In this document: in pieces, positions 29,106 to 39,010 of the stretch
Layout of the letters: the number at the start of each line of letters is the position of its first letter
How positions within the stretch are numbered: position 1 is the first letter of the stretch
Assembly (NCBI RefSeq): GCF_964656455.1
Contig: NC_135718.1
Coordinates: forward strand, 47,120,014-47,184,013
From: Halichoerus grypus
Lineage: Eukaryota; Chordata; Mammalia; Carnivora; Phocidae
Direction of reading: 5' to 3'
DNA length: 64,000 nucleotides
Notes under the pieces: model-generated
The model's input: the letters and a program-made list of their open reading frames with translations, nothing else
Databases searched by the model: none
Told to the model about the DNA's origin: nothing
Program-made: the position numbers and the translations under genes

Positions 29106-29541
29106 TTTTTAAAAACCACATGTCCATCAGCTGATGAATGGATGAACTAAATGCAATAAATCAATACATTGGAATAGTATTCAGTAATACATAGAAATCC
29201 AGTATCAACACATGCTACAACACAGATGAATCTTTAAAATGTTATGCTAAGTGATAGAAGCCAGTCACAAATGACTATCTAGTGTATGATTTCCTTTATA
29301 TGACATGCCCAGAATAGGCAAATCTATAGAGACAGAAAGTAGATTAACGCTTGCCTGGGGCTGGGGGGATGGGAGGGTCAAGGGATGATCACTAATGGGC
29401 ATGGGATTTCTTTTTTGGGGATAATGAAAATGTTTTAAAATCCACTATGGTGATTCACAGCTCTGAATATACTAAAAGCCATTGAACTGCACACTTTAAA
29501 TGGGTGAATTTTATGGTTTGTATCTCTGTAAACTTGCTTAA
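29105..29541 (+). mobile_element. L1 fragment, sense (3' end)
   Basis: Sense L1M 3' end: 'tccatcagctgatgaatgg', 'gttatgctaagtgatagaag', 'ccagaataggcaaatctata', 'cactttaaatgggtgaattt' and a terminal 'ctctgtaaacttgctt'. It is orientated opposite to the two L1 pieces on its left. Confidence 0.9.
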
Positions 29542-32219
29542 AAAACTCAACCGTATTTATTTAGCCAGTTACCTTCTGTAGCTCCCAGTGTCCTCAAGGT
29601 AGAGACCCAGATTCTCAGACCCAGGTTCCTCATCTCCCTCTTCACAGGCACGGTGGGGATTCTGCCATTTCCAGACGCACTGTATACCAGCGGGCATCTG
29701 AGTGTTTGCATATACTGTGTCTTCTTCCACATCATTTCTGACTCATTCTTGGTGGTTCAGCTCACCTGACAGCCTTCTCTTATCCCTCTTCTGTTCGTTC
29801 ACTCATTCATTCAAGTAATTATTAGACACCTGTTGTATACCAAGGCTCTATTCTAGGCACGAGGGATGCAGCAGCAAACAAAATGGACTGTATCCCTCAT
29901 GGAGCTTAGCTTGTGTGACTATCTGCATGAACAAATATTAATTGAGCACTTGGTAAAGGTGAAGCCTTGTGCCCAGCCCCTGCCCTGCTGGCTTCATCGA
30001 CATTCCCATAGTGCCATATGATCTTCTGTTTCAACACGAACCCCCTCTGGACTTTCACAAGTTGAGGGAGAGAGGCTCGGCCTCCCTGACAGGTTGAGGA
30101 CTCCATGGGGTAGGAACCTAGGACCAGCTCTCCTGACATCAGAGCAGGGATGATGCTTCTTCCATGTACATTTCCCTTCATAGCTTATAGAACCCTTATG
30201 CAGCCCTGGTCTTATCTGCCCACTCACCTGCCCTGTACTGAAAGTGGGGAGTCGGAGAAGGCAGGATGCACTACCACATTACCCAGAGCAGGTAACTGAG
30301 GCCCTGGAGAACAGTTGGATTGTACAAGCTCACACAGCTGTCTATAGAACTTTGACAGAAAGCTGGTTTCTCTCTCTCTCTCTCTCTCTCTCTGCCCTGG
30401 GAAGGTTCCTTGTGGTATAGTCAGCTCTGAAAGCCTTGGATTGGTGTCCCCACACCAGGAAGGGATTCCAGGCCCAGCCAGGATCACAGGCCAGGGGCTG
30501 GTGCTGTGGGTCACTATCTGTGGGCATTTCCATTACTCTAGCTGGGGCAGCACCTGGCAGGATTGTCAAGAGGCAGCAATGTATGGTCTGAACCTCCTTC
30601 CCTGTCCTCAGCCTGACTCAGATGGGTCACAAACACCTGAGAATGAAGTTGTCCTCTGGGCTTCCTCTTCCAGATGTGCAGTTTACAAGGGAAAGCCACA
30701 GGAGAGGAACCTGCAAGTACGCCTCCTTAATGGTGTGATTAACGCTCACATGTGGATGGTGGCCTTCACAGTGACATCTTCTTCAGGGCCTTGTGGACAC
30801 TTGGCTCCTCTTTGCACTTATTCCTTCTGGTCTGTTCTGGCAGCAGCAGGGGTTGGCCTGGGTCTTCAATAAGCGGTGTGGGGTATCTGAGACCTCTATG
30901 TAACTTCCATCCTTGGATTTTTCCTGCCCGTTTCTCTTTTGTTGCCTGAGGCCAGGCACCCAAGGGCTGGTGGGATCGCCTGCCTGGGGTCCTGTCACTA
31001 TCCCTGTTTCTCCTGCTGTGGCAAGAGGTAAGGGAGCTCCCATTACACCAGCAGACCCAGTGGTTCCTGGGGCTCTTACCTCCTCCAGTGGGCATTACCC
31101 CGTGGGCCCAGTGAATTAAACCCCGGGACAGAGTTTCTCCCAGCCTCCTTGCAGAGGAGAAAAGAGGAGAAAAGAAGCTTGCAGAATATGCTCTCGTTTC
31201 TCTATCTGCACAACACTAGGGGACGCAGGTGCCCTGCTCACCTTGGAGGCCACATCGATGAAGAAGCTCTGGACCTTGAGTCCTTGCACTACTCTGGAGC
31301 CCAGGGGTCTTGTTAGGATTGGCCGTGGGGGTCATGTGTGGGGAGATGGCAAGGGGTTACCCCCATCCCTCCGTTCTCCAAGCTTGTGCTCTTCTAAAAT
31401 AGAAATCCAACACATCCTACAAGGAAAAGATGTATTCTCTTCATACCATTGGCTTGGTGGCCTATGGCTACATGGCATACTAGGTCCAAACAGCAGCTTC
31501 GATTATAACCACTGCTGATTATGCTCACAGATCTGGGAGTTGACTGGACCCAGCTATGCCATTCTCTCTCAGAGTCTCCTACAGCCTCAGCCAGATGGTG
31601 GCTGGGCTGGGGTCATCTTGAAGATTTCCTCACTCCCATGTCTGGTGCCCAAGCTGAAAAGACAGAGACAGGTGGGGCTGGAACAGCCAACACTCTGTGG
31701 GCATCTCTCCCTTTCTCTGTGGTGTCTCCATGTGGTCTTTCCACATGGCAGCTTCAGATAGCTGGACTTCGTCCATGGTGGCTGAAAGCTCCCAAAGCTA
31801 CAAGAAACATCCCTGTTTCTCTATCTGAAATAAACTTGACCTTTTTCCTGACAGTAACCTTGATGTTGCTTGATGAGTAGAGAGCTCCCACTCCTCCCTG
31901 CTCTGAACTGCATTACGATGCATCTCCTCTGTTAACAGGACAATGACAATGAAGGGCATCCCCTCCAAATCATGTCACCTTAATTCCCAAGTTTCTTCCT
32001 AGACCACAGAACTGGTGGGGAGATATCTCAGCTTGAAGATGCACTCATGCGTGCATGAAGAAGCACACACACAAACCCCAGACTTTTGTCTGTCTGGTCT
32101 CCCACAATTCTCCCCGTCTTACCAACACTCTGATTTCCTTTGGAGGAGCTCTTTCTCATTCTACAGCTTCTGTCCTTGTGCATCAATGTGTCCAGATGCC
32201 TGAGCCCTACTGTGTAAGC
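29541..32219. other. Intergenic; L2-like relic and unresolved old repeats
   Basis: An L2-like stretch at 29795-29905 contains 'tctattctaggcacgaggga' and 'ccctcatggagcttagcttg'. A (TC)n run lies at 30368-30393. The sequence at 31380-31830 has the feel of an ancient repeat ('tccacatggcagcttcag') but I cannot assign it. No gene is seen. Confidence 0.5.
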
Positions 32220-32415
32220 CAGGGGTCCGCAAACATTTTTTTAAAGCGCCAGATAATAAATATTTTAGGTTTTGTGGGCCAAGAGGCAAAATTGAGGCTC
32301 TGATGTAAGTACTTATGTAATCATTTCAAATATGAAAACCACTGTTAGCTTACAGGCCCTAAAAATAGGAACCTGGTTGGGATTTGGCTCTGGACTCATA
32401 GTTTATGAACTCCTG
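32220..32415. mobile_element. hAT-type MITE (MER5-like)
   Basis: Starts caggggtccgcaaac and ends with the imperfect inverted counterpart gtttatgaactcctg. The interior 'gccagataataaatatttta' and 'ttttgtgggccaagaggc' are hallmarks of this non-autonomous DNA-transposon group. Flanking 8-mers (gtgtaagc / tataaagt) are only a weak duplication, consistent with age. Confidence 0.8.
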
Positions 32416-33590
32416 GTATAAAGTAAAGGGATCCCTGAGGCACCTTCCACTAGACTCTTCCTCAGAGGTCTGTGGGGGTGGAAGTGGGGGACAGTTTTGC
32501 CTGTGACCTCAGCCTGACCAAGAACCAGATGTTCTCTAACAGGATGTGATACCAAGACAGGAAGAAAACCCCACAAGAATTCATTCACTCTTTCCCATGG
32601 CCGTGCCTGATGAGCTATGCTACTCATCCCTGCTCCCAAGCGTGTCTGGAGCGATATTCTTGTCTGTTACAAGCTCATTTTCCATTCCTCCCTCCCAGCC
32701 TCTCAATTCACCCACATCCTACCAACAAATGCCCTTTTCCTTCTCTTACGGTAATCAGAGTTGGTTTCTGTTGCTGGCACCCAAAGCTTGCTGACTTATA
32801 TATACACTAGGCATCCTACTTTGTCCAGCCACAATGGAATTTTGTAAGCATGCATTCTGGATGCAGGAACTCAGAAAAGCCTAGGATGTTGGAGCCCATG
32901 ATCCTCAGCCCTGGGATGGTGACTATGATCCCAAGCCCCAAGACTCTACCCAGTTTGACCTTGGAGTTTCCAAGTCCCCAGGTCCTCTCTTCTGTGGACC
33001 CCAGAGAACTCATGCTTCTTGGGGTGGGATGGTGCAGCTGTGAGGAGGGATGGCTGGCACCAGCCCTGCCCAAGTCTACATCTCTCTCAGGGCCCCTTCA
33101 TAAATTTATCCTGCAGCAATTATACCCTGGTTTAGGCCAATCAAAAAGGAAGAGGTTGTCCTTGTCGGATTGTTTCTCCAGCAGCTGCAGCAGTGCCTGG
33201 CAGAGACCCAATTCAAATTAGCTTAGAGAAGAGGAGAATCACTGGCTCATATAACTGAGGAAGACATGGGTGTGACTGAGAAATAGTAGAACCAGCCTCT
33301 TTCTCTCTGACATTTTTCTCTGTTCCTCTGCATGGCTGTCCCTTCCTGCAGGCTTCCTTCTCCATGTGGCCTGAGACATGACATCCAGTTACTTCCAAAC
33401 TCCCATCCTCAGAACCTGATGGCCAGGGGAAGAGTCTCTCCATTCTAGCACCAGAAAGGAAAATCCAAGGAAGGATTCTGAGTGGTGCAGCAGGGTTCTG
33501 CGCCTGTCCCCAGACCCATCATTACAGACTGGAGAGTAAGGCTGTTGTCAGTTCCCATGGAACCATGTAGCAGAAACTGGCTGTGGTAGA
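32416..33590. other. Intergenic, no gene seen
   Basis: Unique-looking sequence, no exon or repeat family recognised. The short frames at 32546-33221 have no family resemblance. Confidence 0.45.
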
Positions 33591-34103
33591 TTGCCATTGT
33601 CTGCCTTGTAATTTCCTCCCTCTGCTCACACCTCTTGCAATATGACCTTGAAGTTCTCTGCATCAAGAGGCGGAGTGTATTTTCCCATGCCCTCAATCGG
33701 GGCTGGCCTTGTGACTTTTTTGACAAAAGGAATGAGGTAGAAGTAAGATTGTCTCGATTCTGAGCTTTAAGAAGTCTTGTGCACTTCCTCTTCATCTCTC
33801 CTAACCTGCTGTCACCATTCAACAAGCCCAGGCTGGCCTGATGTGTGGTGAGACACACAGGGCCCAGTTACCCCATCACCCCAGTTGGCTGCAAGCCAAC
33901 GACCAAACACGAGAGTGAGGTCATCCTAAACCAACGCCTGCTGACTGCGGATACACAAGTGGGCCAACTGAGATTAGAAGAGCCTGGCCCAGATCAGCAG
34001 AACTGCTCACTCAACCCACAGCCTCATGGGCACAAATAAATAGTTGTGTTAAGCTATGAATAATAAATACCTGTTTGTTATGCAGCAGAAGTTAACTGAT
34101 ACA
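33590..34103 (+). mobile_element. MaLR-type (MLT1-like) LTR
   Basis: Recognised by the 5' region 'gccttgtaatttcctccctc…cttgcaatatgacc' and the 3' end 'gtgttaagctatgaataata…tgttatgcagcagaagttaactgatacac'. It carries AATAAA-type motifs near its end. Diverged. Confidence 0.7.
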
Positions 34104-34234
34104 CTGGCTAAGGGTTCATCAAACCCATGAGAATGGACACAACCCTGCCTTCCAGTCCACAGTGACTGGTCCCGGAAGTGGACATAGAACTCAGCTGGCC
34201 AAGCAGAATCCTTCCTTAGGATTCTCTCTTGTAG

Positions 34235-34620
34235 CCTCATGGAGTTAGGCTAAATTTGTTCAGGTCTTTGCCTCCTCTCTGAACTCTATCCTGCTACCTT
34301 TGTAGTTATGTAGCCATGTGGTTGAGTCCCAATCAATAGATGTGGGCCTGGCCCACAACCTCACTCCCGAAGTGGGGGGGACCCCCTGTCTTTTCCCATC
34401 TACCAGCCTAATGCAGAGGGCTCCAGGACTGAAAGGTGGGTGGAGTTATAAGAGGAGAAGAGCCTGAGATCTTGAGGGACCACGCAGATGGCGCCCAACC
34501 CGAGAAACCCACAATGAGCTGTGACGTGCACCCCTGGTCGTGCGGTGTTAACGAGTATGGCAGCATAGCTCCGCCCACATCCCAGAAAGGGGCAGAAAGA
34601 GGAACAGAGCGATTCCCCAG
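34235..34620 (+). repeat. Possible MaLR-like LTR remnant
   Basis: The order 'tgtagttatgtagccatgtg', 'aatgcagagggctccagg', 'gatcttgagggaccacgc' resembles the middle of an MLT1-like LTR. It is very diverged, so this is a tentative assignment. Confidence 0.4.
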
Positions 34621-34692
34621 AATCAGCTAGTACTATGCCTGGAAGAAGGGAGGGGCGCTTACTGCAAGGTAGAACATTAAATGTTCACTCCA

Positions 34693-34895
34693 GGGGCGCC
34701 TGGGTGGCTCAGTCGTTAAGCGTCTGCCTTCAGCTCAGGTCATGATCCCAGGGTCCTGGGATCGAGCCCCGCATCAGGCTCCCTGCTCAGCGGGGAGCCT
34801 GCTTCTCCCTCTCCTTCCAGCTCGTGCTCTCTCTTGCTATCTCAGTCACTATTTCTGTCTCTCTCTCTCAAATAAAATAAAATAAATAAATAAAT
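34693..34895 (+). mobile_element. Full-length Can-SINE
   Basis: Best copy in the window: the head is ggggcgcctgggtggctcag, with 'tgatcccagggtcctggg', 'gcggggagcctgcttctcc', a (CT)n part and an (AATA)n tail. Target duplications aaatgttcactcca / aaatgtccactcca flank it at 34679-34692 and 34896-34909 with one mismatch, so it is fairly young. Confidence 0.96.
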
Positions 34896-34909
34896 AAATG
34901 TCCACTCCA

Positions 34910-36260
34910 TGAGCCAGGAACCACCTCGAATGTCAGGCTACAAAACCAACCTAAGGAGAGACTCTGGGGTGCTGCCGAGGGCAGGGTCTTCGGATTGTGC
35001 TGCCTTACCAGCTGCGCTCTGGCTGGGGTGGTCTTTCTTGCCTCACAGGGATGACACTGGGTCCTGGACAGTGAGCAGTAGCAATAGGGAGAAAGGGCCA
35101 CTGGTGGGACTTCAGAGTCTCTCAAGCCCATTAAAGCTGAGACCTGATCTTTGTTGGACAAGTATTCTCATTCTAACAAGCATCCTCTTAGTTAAAAGCT
35201 AGAAATCTCCTTTTGGTCTAGTGGCAGGTGTCAGAAGACGTAACTTTTGATATCAGAAAATTCCTAAGAAGATACAAGGAATTCATGCAGTCTGGAGGGA
35301 AGGGACTAAGTCCCGGGCAAAGATCGGGCCTAACAACAGAGAGCCTTTATAAGCAGGAAGAGTTGAGAGAGGGGGCCAGGCTTCCAGCCCAACTGGGGTC
35401 ACAGGCAACCACTCTGCAGCCTTCTCATCTCAAGCCAAATTCTTGCACAAGCGAGGGAATGTGGTGGGTCACTGGCCGGCTAATCCTTTGGGTTGTGTGC
35501 CTATCCTGGTGTAGCTGGCTGAGAGCAAGGGGCCATTGGTTGTGCGGGTCAAATTTGGTGGTCCCTTAGCAGCGGCAGGTGGTGGTTTCCAGGGAAGGAG
35601 GGTGAGGGTGGGCAGAAGTCCAGTGTGGCATTTAGGACAGGGGACAGTCATTGGCAGAGATATGGAAGGGAGAAGCAGGGTGGTGTGTGACGATGGCTAA
35701 AGAGAGAGCGAATTTCAGGGCTGAGATGGTGGGAGATGGGACCAGTCTTGGGATCTGCAGACCATGGCCATCTCTGAAGGGCTTTCAGCAGGCCTGGGTC
35801 TGTCCAGCTGATCGAGAGGAGCAAACGTGGTGGCTAAGCTTTGCCCTCTGGAGTCCCACAGCTCTGGGCTTGCAGCTCAGTCCTGCCACTTATACCAGCA
35901 TATGGCCCTGGGTCGAGGTCAAGGACTAGGGGCCATTGAATCAGATGCAGCCCACATATGGGCTTTCTTTGGGCTACATGGTGTCTGTGCATGTTTTGGT
36001 ATGCTTATTAACATTTTTTTAAAAATCTGCATTTTCAGATTCTCTTGGACAATTGAAGACTGGCAACAACTGGGTCTGCGCCGACCTGGCAATAAACACC
36101 CAGAGAAGCAGATGCCCGTTGGTCACAGCTAATGCTTGCTGGTTGCCCACAGTCTCTACCTCTCCCAACTCCCTGCCCAACGCCAATGCCCTGGCATTGT
36201 TGTTCCTCAGCAGGAGCTGGCACTGCTGTTTTCTTACAGTAGAGAAATAATTCTCTGTAT
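34910..36260. other. Intergenic, no gene seen
   Basis: No recognised exon or repeat. The stretch at 34910-35200 is unique-looking. Short frames such as 35228-35569 on plus have no family resemblance. Confidence 0.45.
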
Positions 36261-36940
36261 CCATGTGTAGGCAGAAGAGCGGCGTCCCTAAGATGCCATG
36301 CCCTAATCCCTGGAACCTCTGAATATGTTATGGTACATGGCAAAGGGCAGCTAAAGTTCCAGATGGAATTAGGGTTGCTGATGACCTGACCTTGAGATGG
36401 AGAAATGACCCTGTATGATCCAATGGAATCACAAGAGTCCTTAAATGTGGACTATGGGGCAGAAGAGTCAGTGTCAGAGGGATGAGACGTGACGAAGACT
36501 TGACCGGCCGTTGCTGACTTTGAAGGTGGAGGAAGGAAGGGGCCATGCGTCAGGGAACATGGCAGCCTCTGGAAGCTGGAAAAGGCAAGAAAATGGATTC
36601 TTCCCTAGAGTCTGCTCTAGGGACACAAGCCTGCTGACATCTTGGTTTTTAGCCTAGTAAGAACCATCTTGGGGCACCTGGGTGGCTCAGTCAGTTAAGT
36701 GTCTGCCTTCGGCTCAGTTCATGATCTCGGGGTCCTGGGATCGAGTCCCACATCAGGCTCCCTGCTCCGTGGGGAGTCTGATTCTCCCTTTCCCTGTGTC
36801 CCACCCCCCACTCGTGCTCTCTCTCTCAAACAAATAAAAAATAAAACCTAAAAAAAAAAAGGACCATTTTGAAGTTTTGGCCTTCACAAAGTCACTAAGT
36901 TTGGGGTAATTGTTTACAGTAGCAATAGAAAACTAGTGCA
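36260..36940 (+). mobile_element. MaLR-like LTR, sense, split by a Can-SINE
   Basis: Contains 'ccctaatccctggaacctct', 'gaatatgttatggtacatgg', 'ttgagatggagaaatgaccc', 'ctggaagctggaaaaggcaa' and the 3' end 'aagtttggggtaattgttta…agcaatagaaaactag'. The SINE at 36671-36859 interrupts it between 'agaaccatctt' and its duplicate. Confidence 0.75.
36671..36859 (+). mobile_element. Can-SINE nested in the LTR
   Basis: The head is ggggcacctgggtggctcag, with 'gatctcggggtcctgggatc', a CT-rich part and an A-rich tail. Target duplications agaaccatctt and aggaccatttt (36660-36670, 36860-36870) differ at two positions. Confidence 0.93.
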
Positions 36941-36944
36941 TCAT

Positions 36945-38590
36945 GTCTCTTACCAAAATGAACAATCAGCCAAGAGGGTGATGTCTTTGGGGAAAATGAG
37001 AGAAAGCATATGTCTTAATGAAAAGGAGGAATATTTCTGTGTATTTAATTTGCCCACAAATTGTATCTTACGCCCGACCTTTCCCTGTTTGGGTCTATAG
37101 ACATTAGGGTCTGGAACCTCCTCTTTCAGAAAGTAAATTACTTAACTTGTCTGGTCCTCACATCTCTCTTTTATAAAATGGCATCTACCCTGTGGTTTTG
37201 TTATAATGAATAAACAAAATTAAGCGAATAAAGCAATTAGTATAGTACCTGACGTGTAGCAAATGTTCAGTAAGGGGCTGTATGATTAGCAGTAGGTAGT
37301 CCTGTAAGGATGGACGCACGAGGCAGAACAGGCAAGGTTTTGCTGCAGGAAGAAATTAACACTCCATGTCACTGGCTTAATATAATAAAGATTTTATTTT
37401 TTTATTCAAGCTACATTTCCAACATAGATCATTGGGACGCTTGGCTCCACAAGCCACTCAGGGCCCCAGGCTGAGAGAGGCACCACCATCCGGCAGTTGC
37501 ACCATTTATAACCCATAGCCTCCTTGTCATGGGGCAGGGGACGGCCATGCTGGGGATCCTCACAATGGTAACAAAATGTTGTGGCCTAGAAGTGACCCCC
37601 ATTATTTAAGCTCACAACCTGTTTTCCAGAATTGTTCACATGGGTCCACCTGTATGGGGGGGGGAGGTGGGATACTCCCAGGTGCCTGGAAGGTTAGGAG
37701 AACCACATTTGAGTAAGGGACAGAAGTCTGCATCACAATGGGTCTGAAGAGAACAAGACTGGGGCAAAGAGACACATTTGAAAGCTTTGTATAGTCGAGA
37801 CAGGAACTGATGGTGGTCTTGAATTTCAGTAACAGGATTAGGGATGGAGATAAGATGTCAGATTAAACAGATACTTAAGGAGTTAAGTCATCAAAACTTT
37901 AAAAAAGTAGGAAGATAGATGAATATAATATCTGAATTAGAAAATAAACAAAAAAGAAAGAAATCAGAAATGTAGAAATCAGTGGATGCAGGTATCAATT
38001 TGAATACACTAAAAAAAAATACCATCATGTTTTTTCTTCTAAAACCGATTCACAGATTTTGCCTAGTGCAATCTTATGCAAATTGAGAAGTGGTCTTGAT
38101 CATTTCTTTTAACAATAATAGACACAGTGGGGTCCTGTGAATGAGGTTTTAGTAAGCTGAAATCAATGTGAAATTATTTAAGCTTCGCACTAGATCATGA
38201 GAAATGATAAAACATGGCAAACCTCACAGTTGAAAAATAGATAGGTAACAAGTATATTTTTAAGGTATTATTGATGAGTTGCTTCCACTGAAGACGGGAA
38301 AGTAAAACGATCATAGATCTTGCTTCAGGGATAAATGAAATATTTAAGTTTCAAATATCGTAAGTTTTATTACTCCTTAAGTAAAACTCCTTAAGTTTCA
38401 AATATCGTAAGTTTTATTTCCAACGTTGTTGGAAAAATGAACTATCAAACATTTTAAAAAGCTTGTATAAACTGGAGAAAAAGTGTGGTCGTTAAGGTCA
38501 TAGGAGAGGTCGAGATGCACATGGAGAGATTGCAGACTAAGGAAAGGGTGCAAGACCACCACGAAGAGAAGGCGAGAGGGGTTTTTGGGA
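36945..38590. other. AT-rich intergenic stretch with one tandem duplication
   Basis: Unique-looking, AT-rich (notably 37780-38460). A 28-bp block beginning ttaagtttcaaatatcgtaa occurs at 38344-38371 and again at 38391-38418 (period 47). No gene is seen. Confidence 0.6.
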
Positions 38591-39010
38591 AGCAGAGCCT
38601 GAGACCGGGATTCTTGCGAAGTTGATGTATGGGGGGGGGGTCTTCCGAAAGCACCTGTAAGAGGGGAGTGTAGCAGGGAGAGACCCCCCCCCCCAACCTG
38701 GCTTGATCATAGAGCGAGGGCTCTGGAGCAGACGTGCAGCACAGCGTGGTCTCCCAGTAAGGAAAGACGGCTGGCATTTTATACTCCGTATTGGTCATTG
38801 TGGGCTGCCCGCAAGAGGGGGCTACTTCCCAGATGAGGCAGCTCCTGTCACCTCCAGGCCATTCCCTAGAGAAAGGGCTGCTTAGAGCTGTGAAGAGCCA
38901 ACGCTCCTGAGCTGGGGGAGGGGTGCCTGGGCCCAGCAGGGGGATTTGGGTAGGGCCCTGGTGTTAAAGCAGTCCTCCCCTTGCATTGCTCAGACCCACT
39001 TGCTTCTCGC
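38590..39010 (-). mobile_element. LTR-like element with its own promoter motifs, minus orientation
   Basis: Read on the minus strand it has a GACCAATA (CCAAT) motif at 38790-38794, a TATAAAA box at 38777-38783, then downstream sequence ending near 'ctcaggctctgcttcc'. The arrangement resembles an endogenous retroviral or MaLR LTR. The plus-strand motif agcagagcctgaga recurs at about 40664, suggesting a second fragment. The family is not identified. Confidence 0.45.

Noticed and set aside
34489..34499. tggcgcccaac, which looks like a lysine-tRNA primer binding site of a retrovirus
   Set aside because: The surrounding order of motifs fits a degraded MLT1-like LTR better, there is no LTR end directly before it, and no gag or pol remnant follows. 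An 11-base match can arise by chance.
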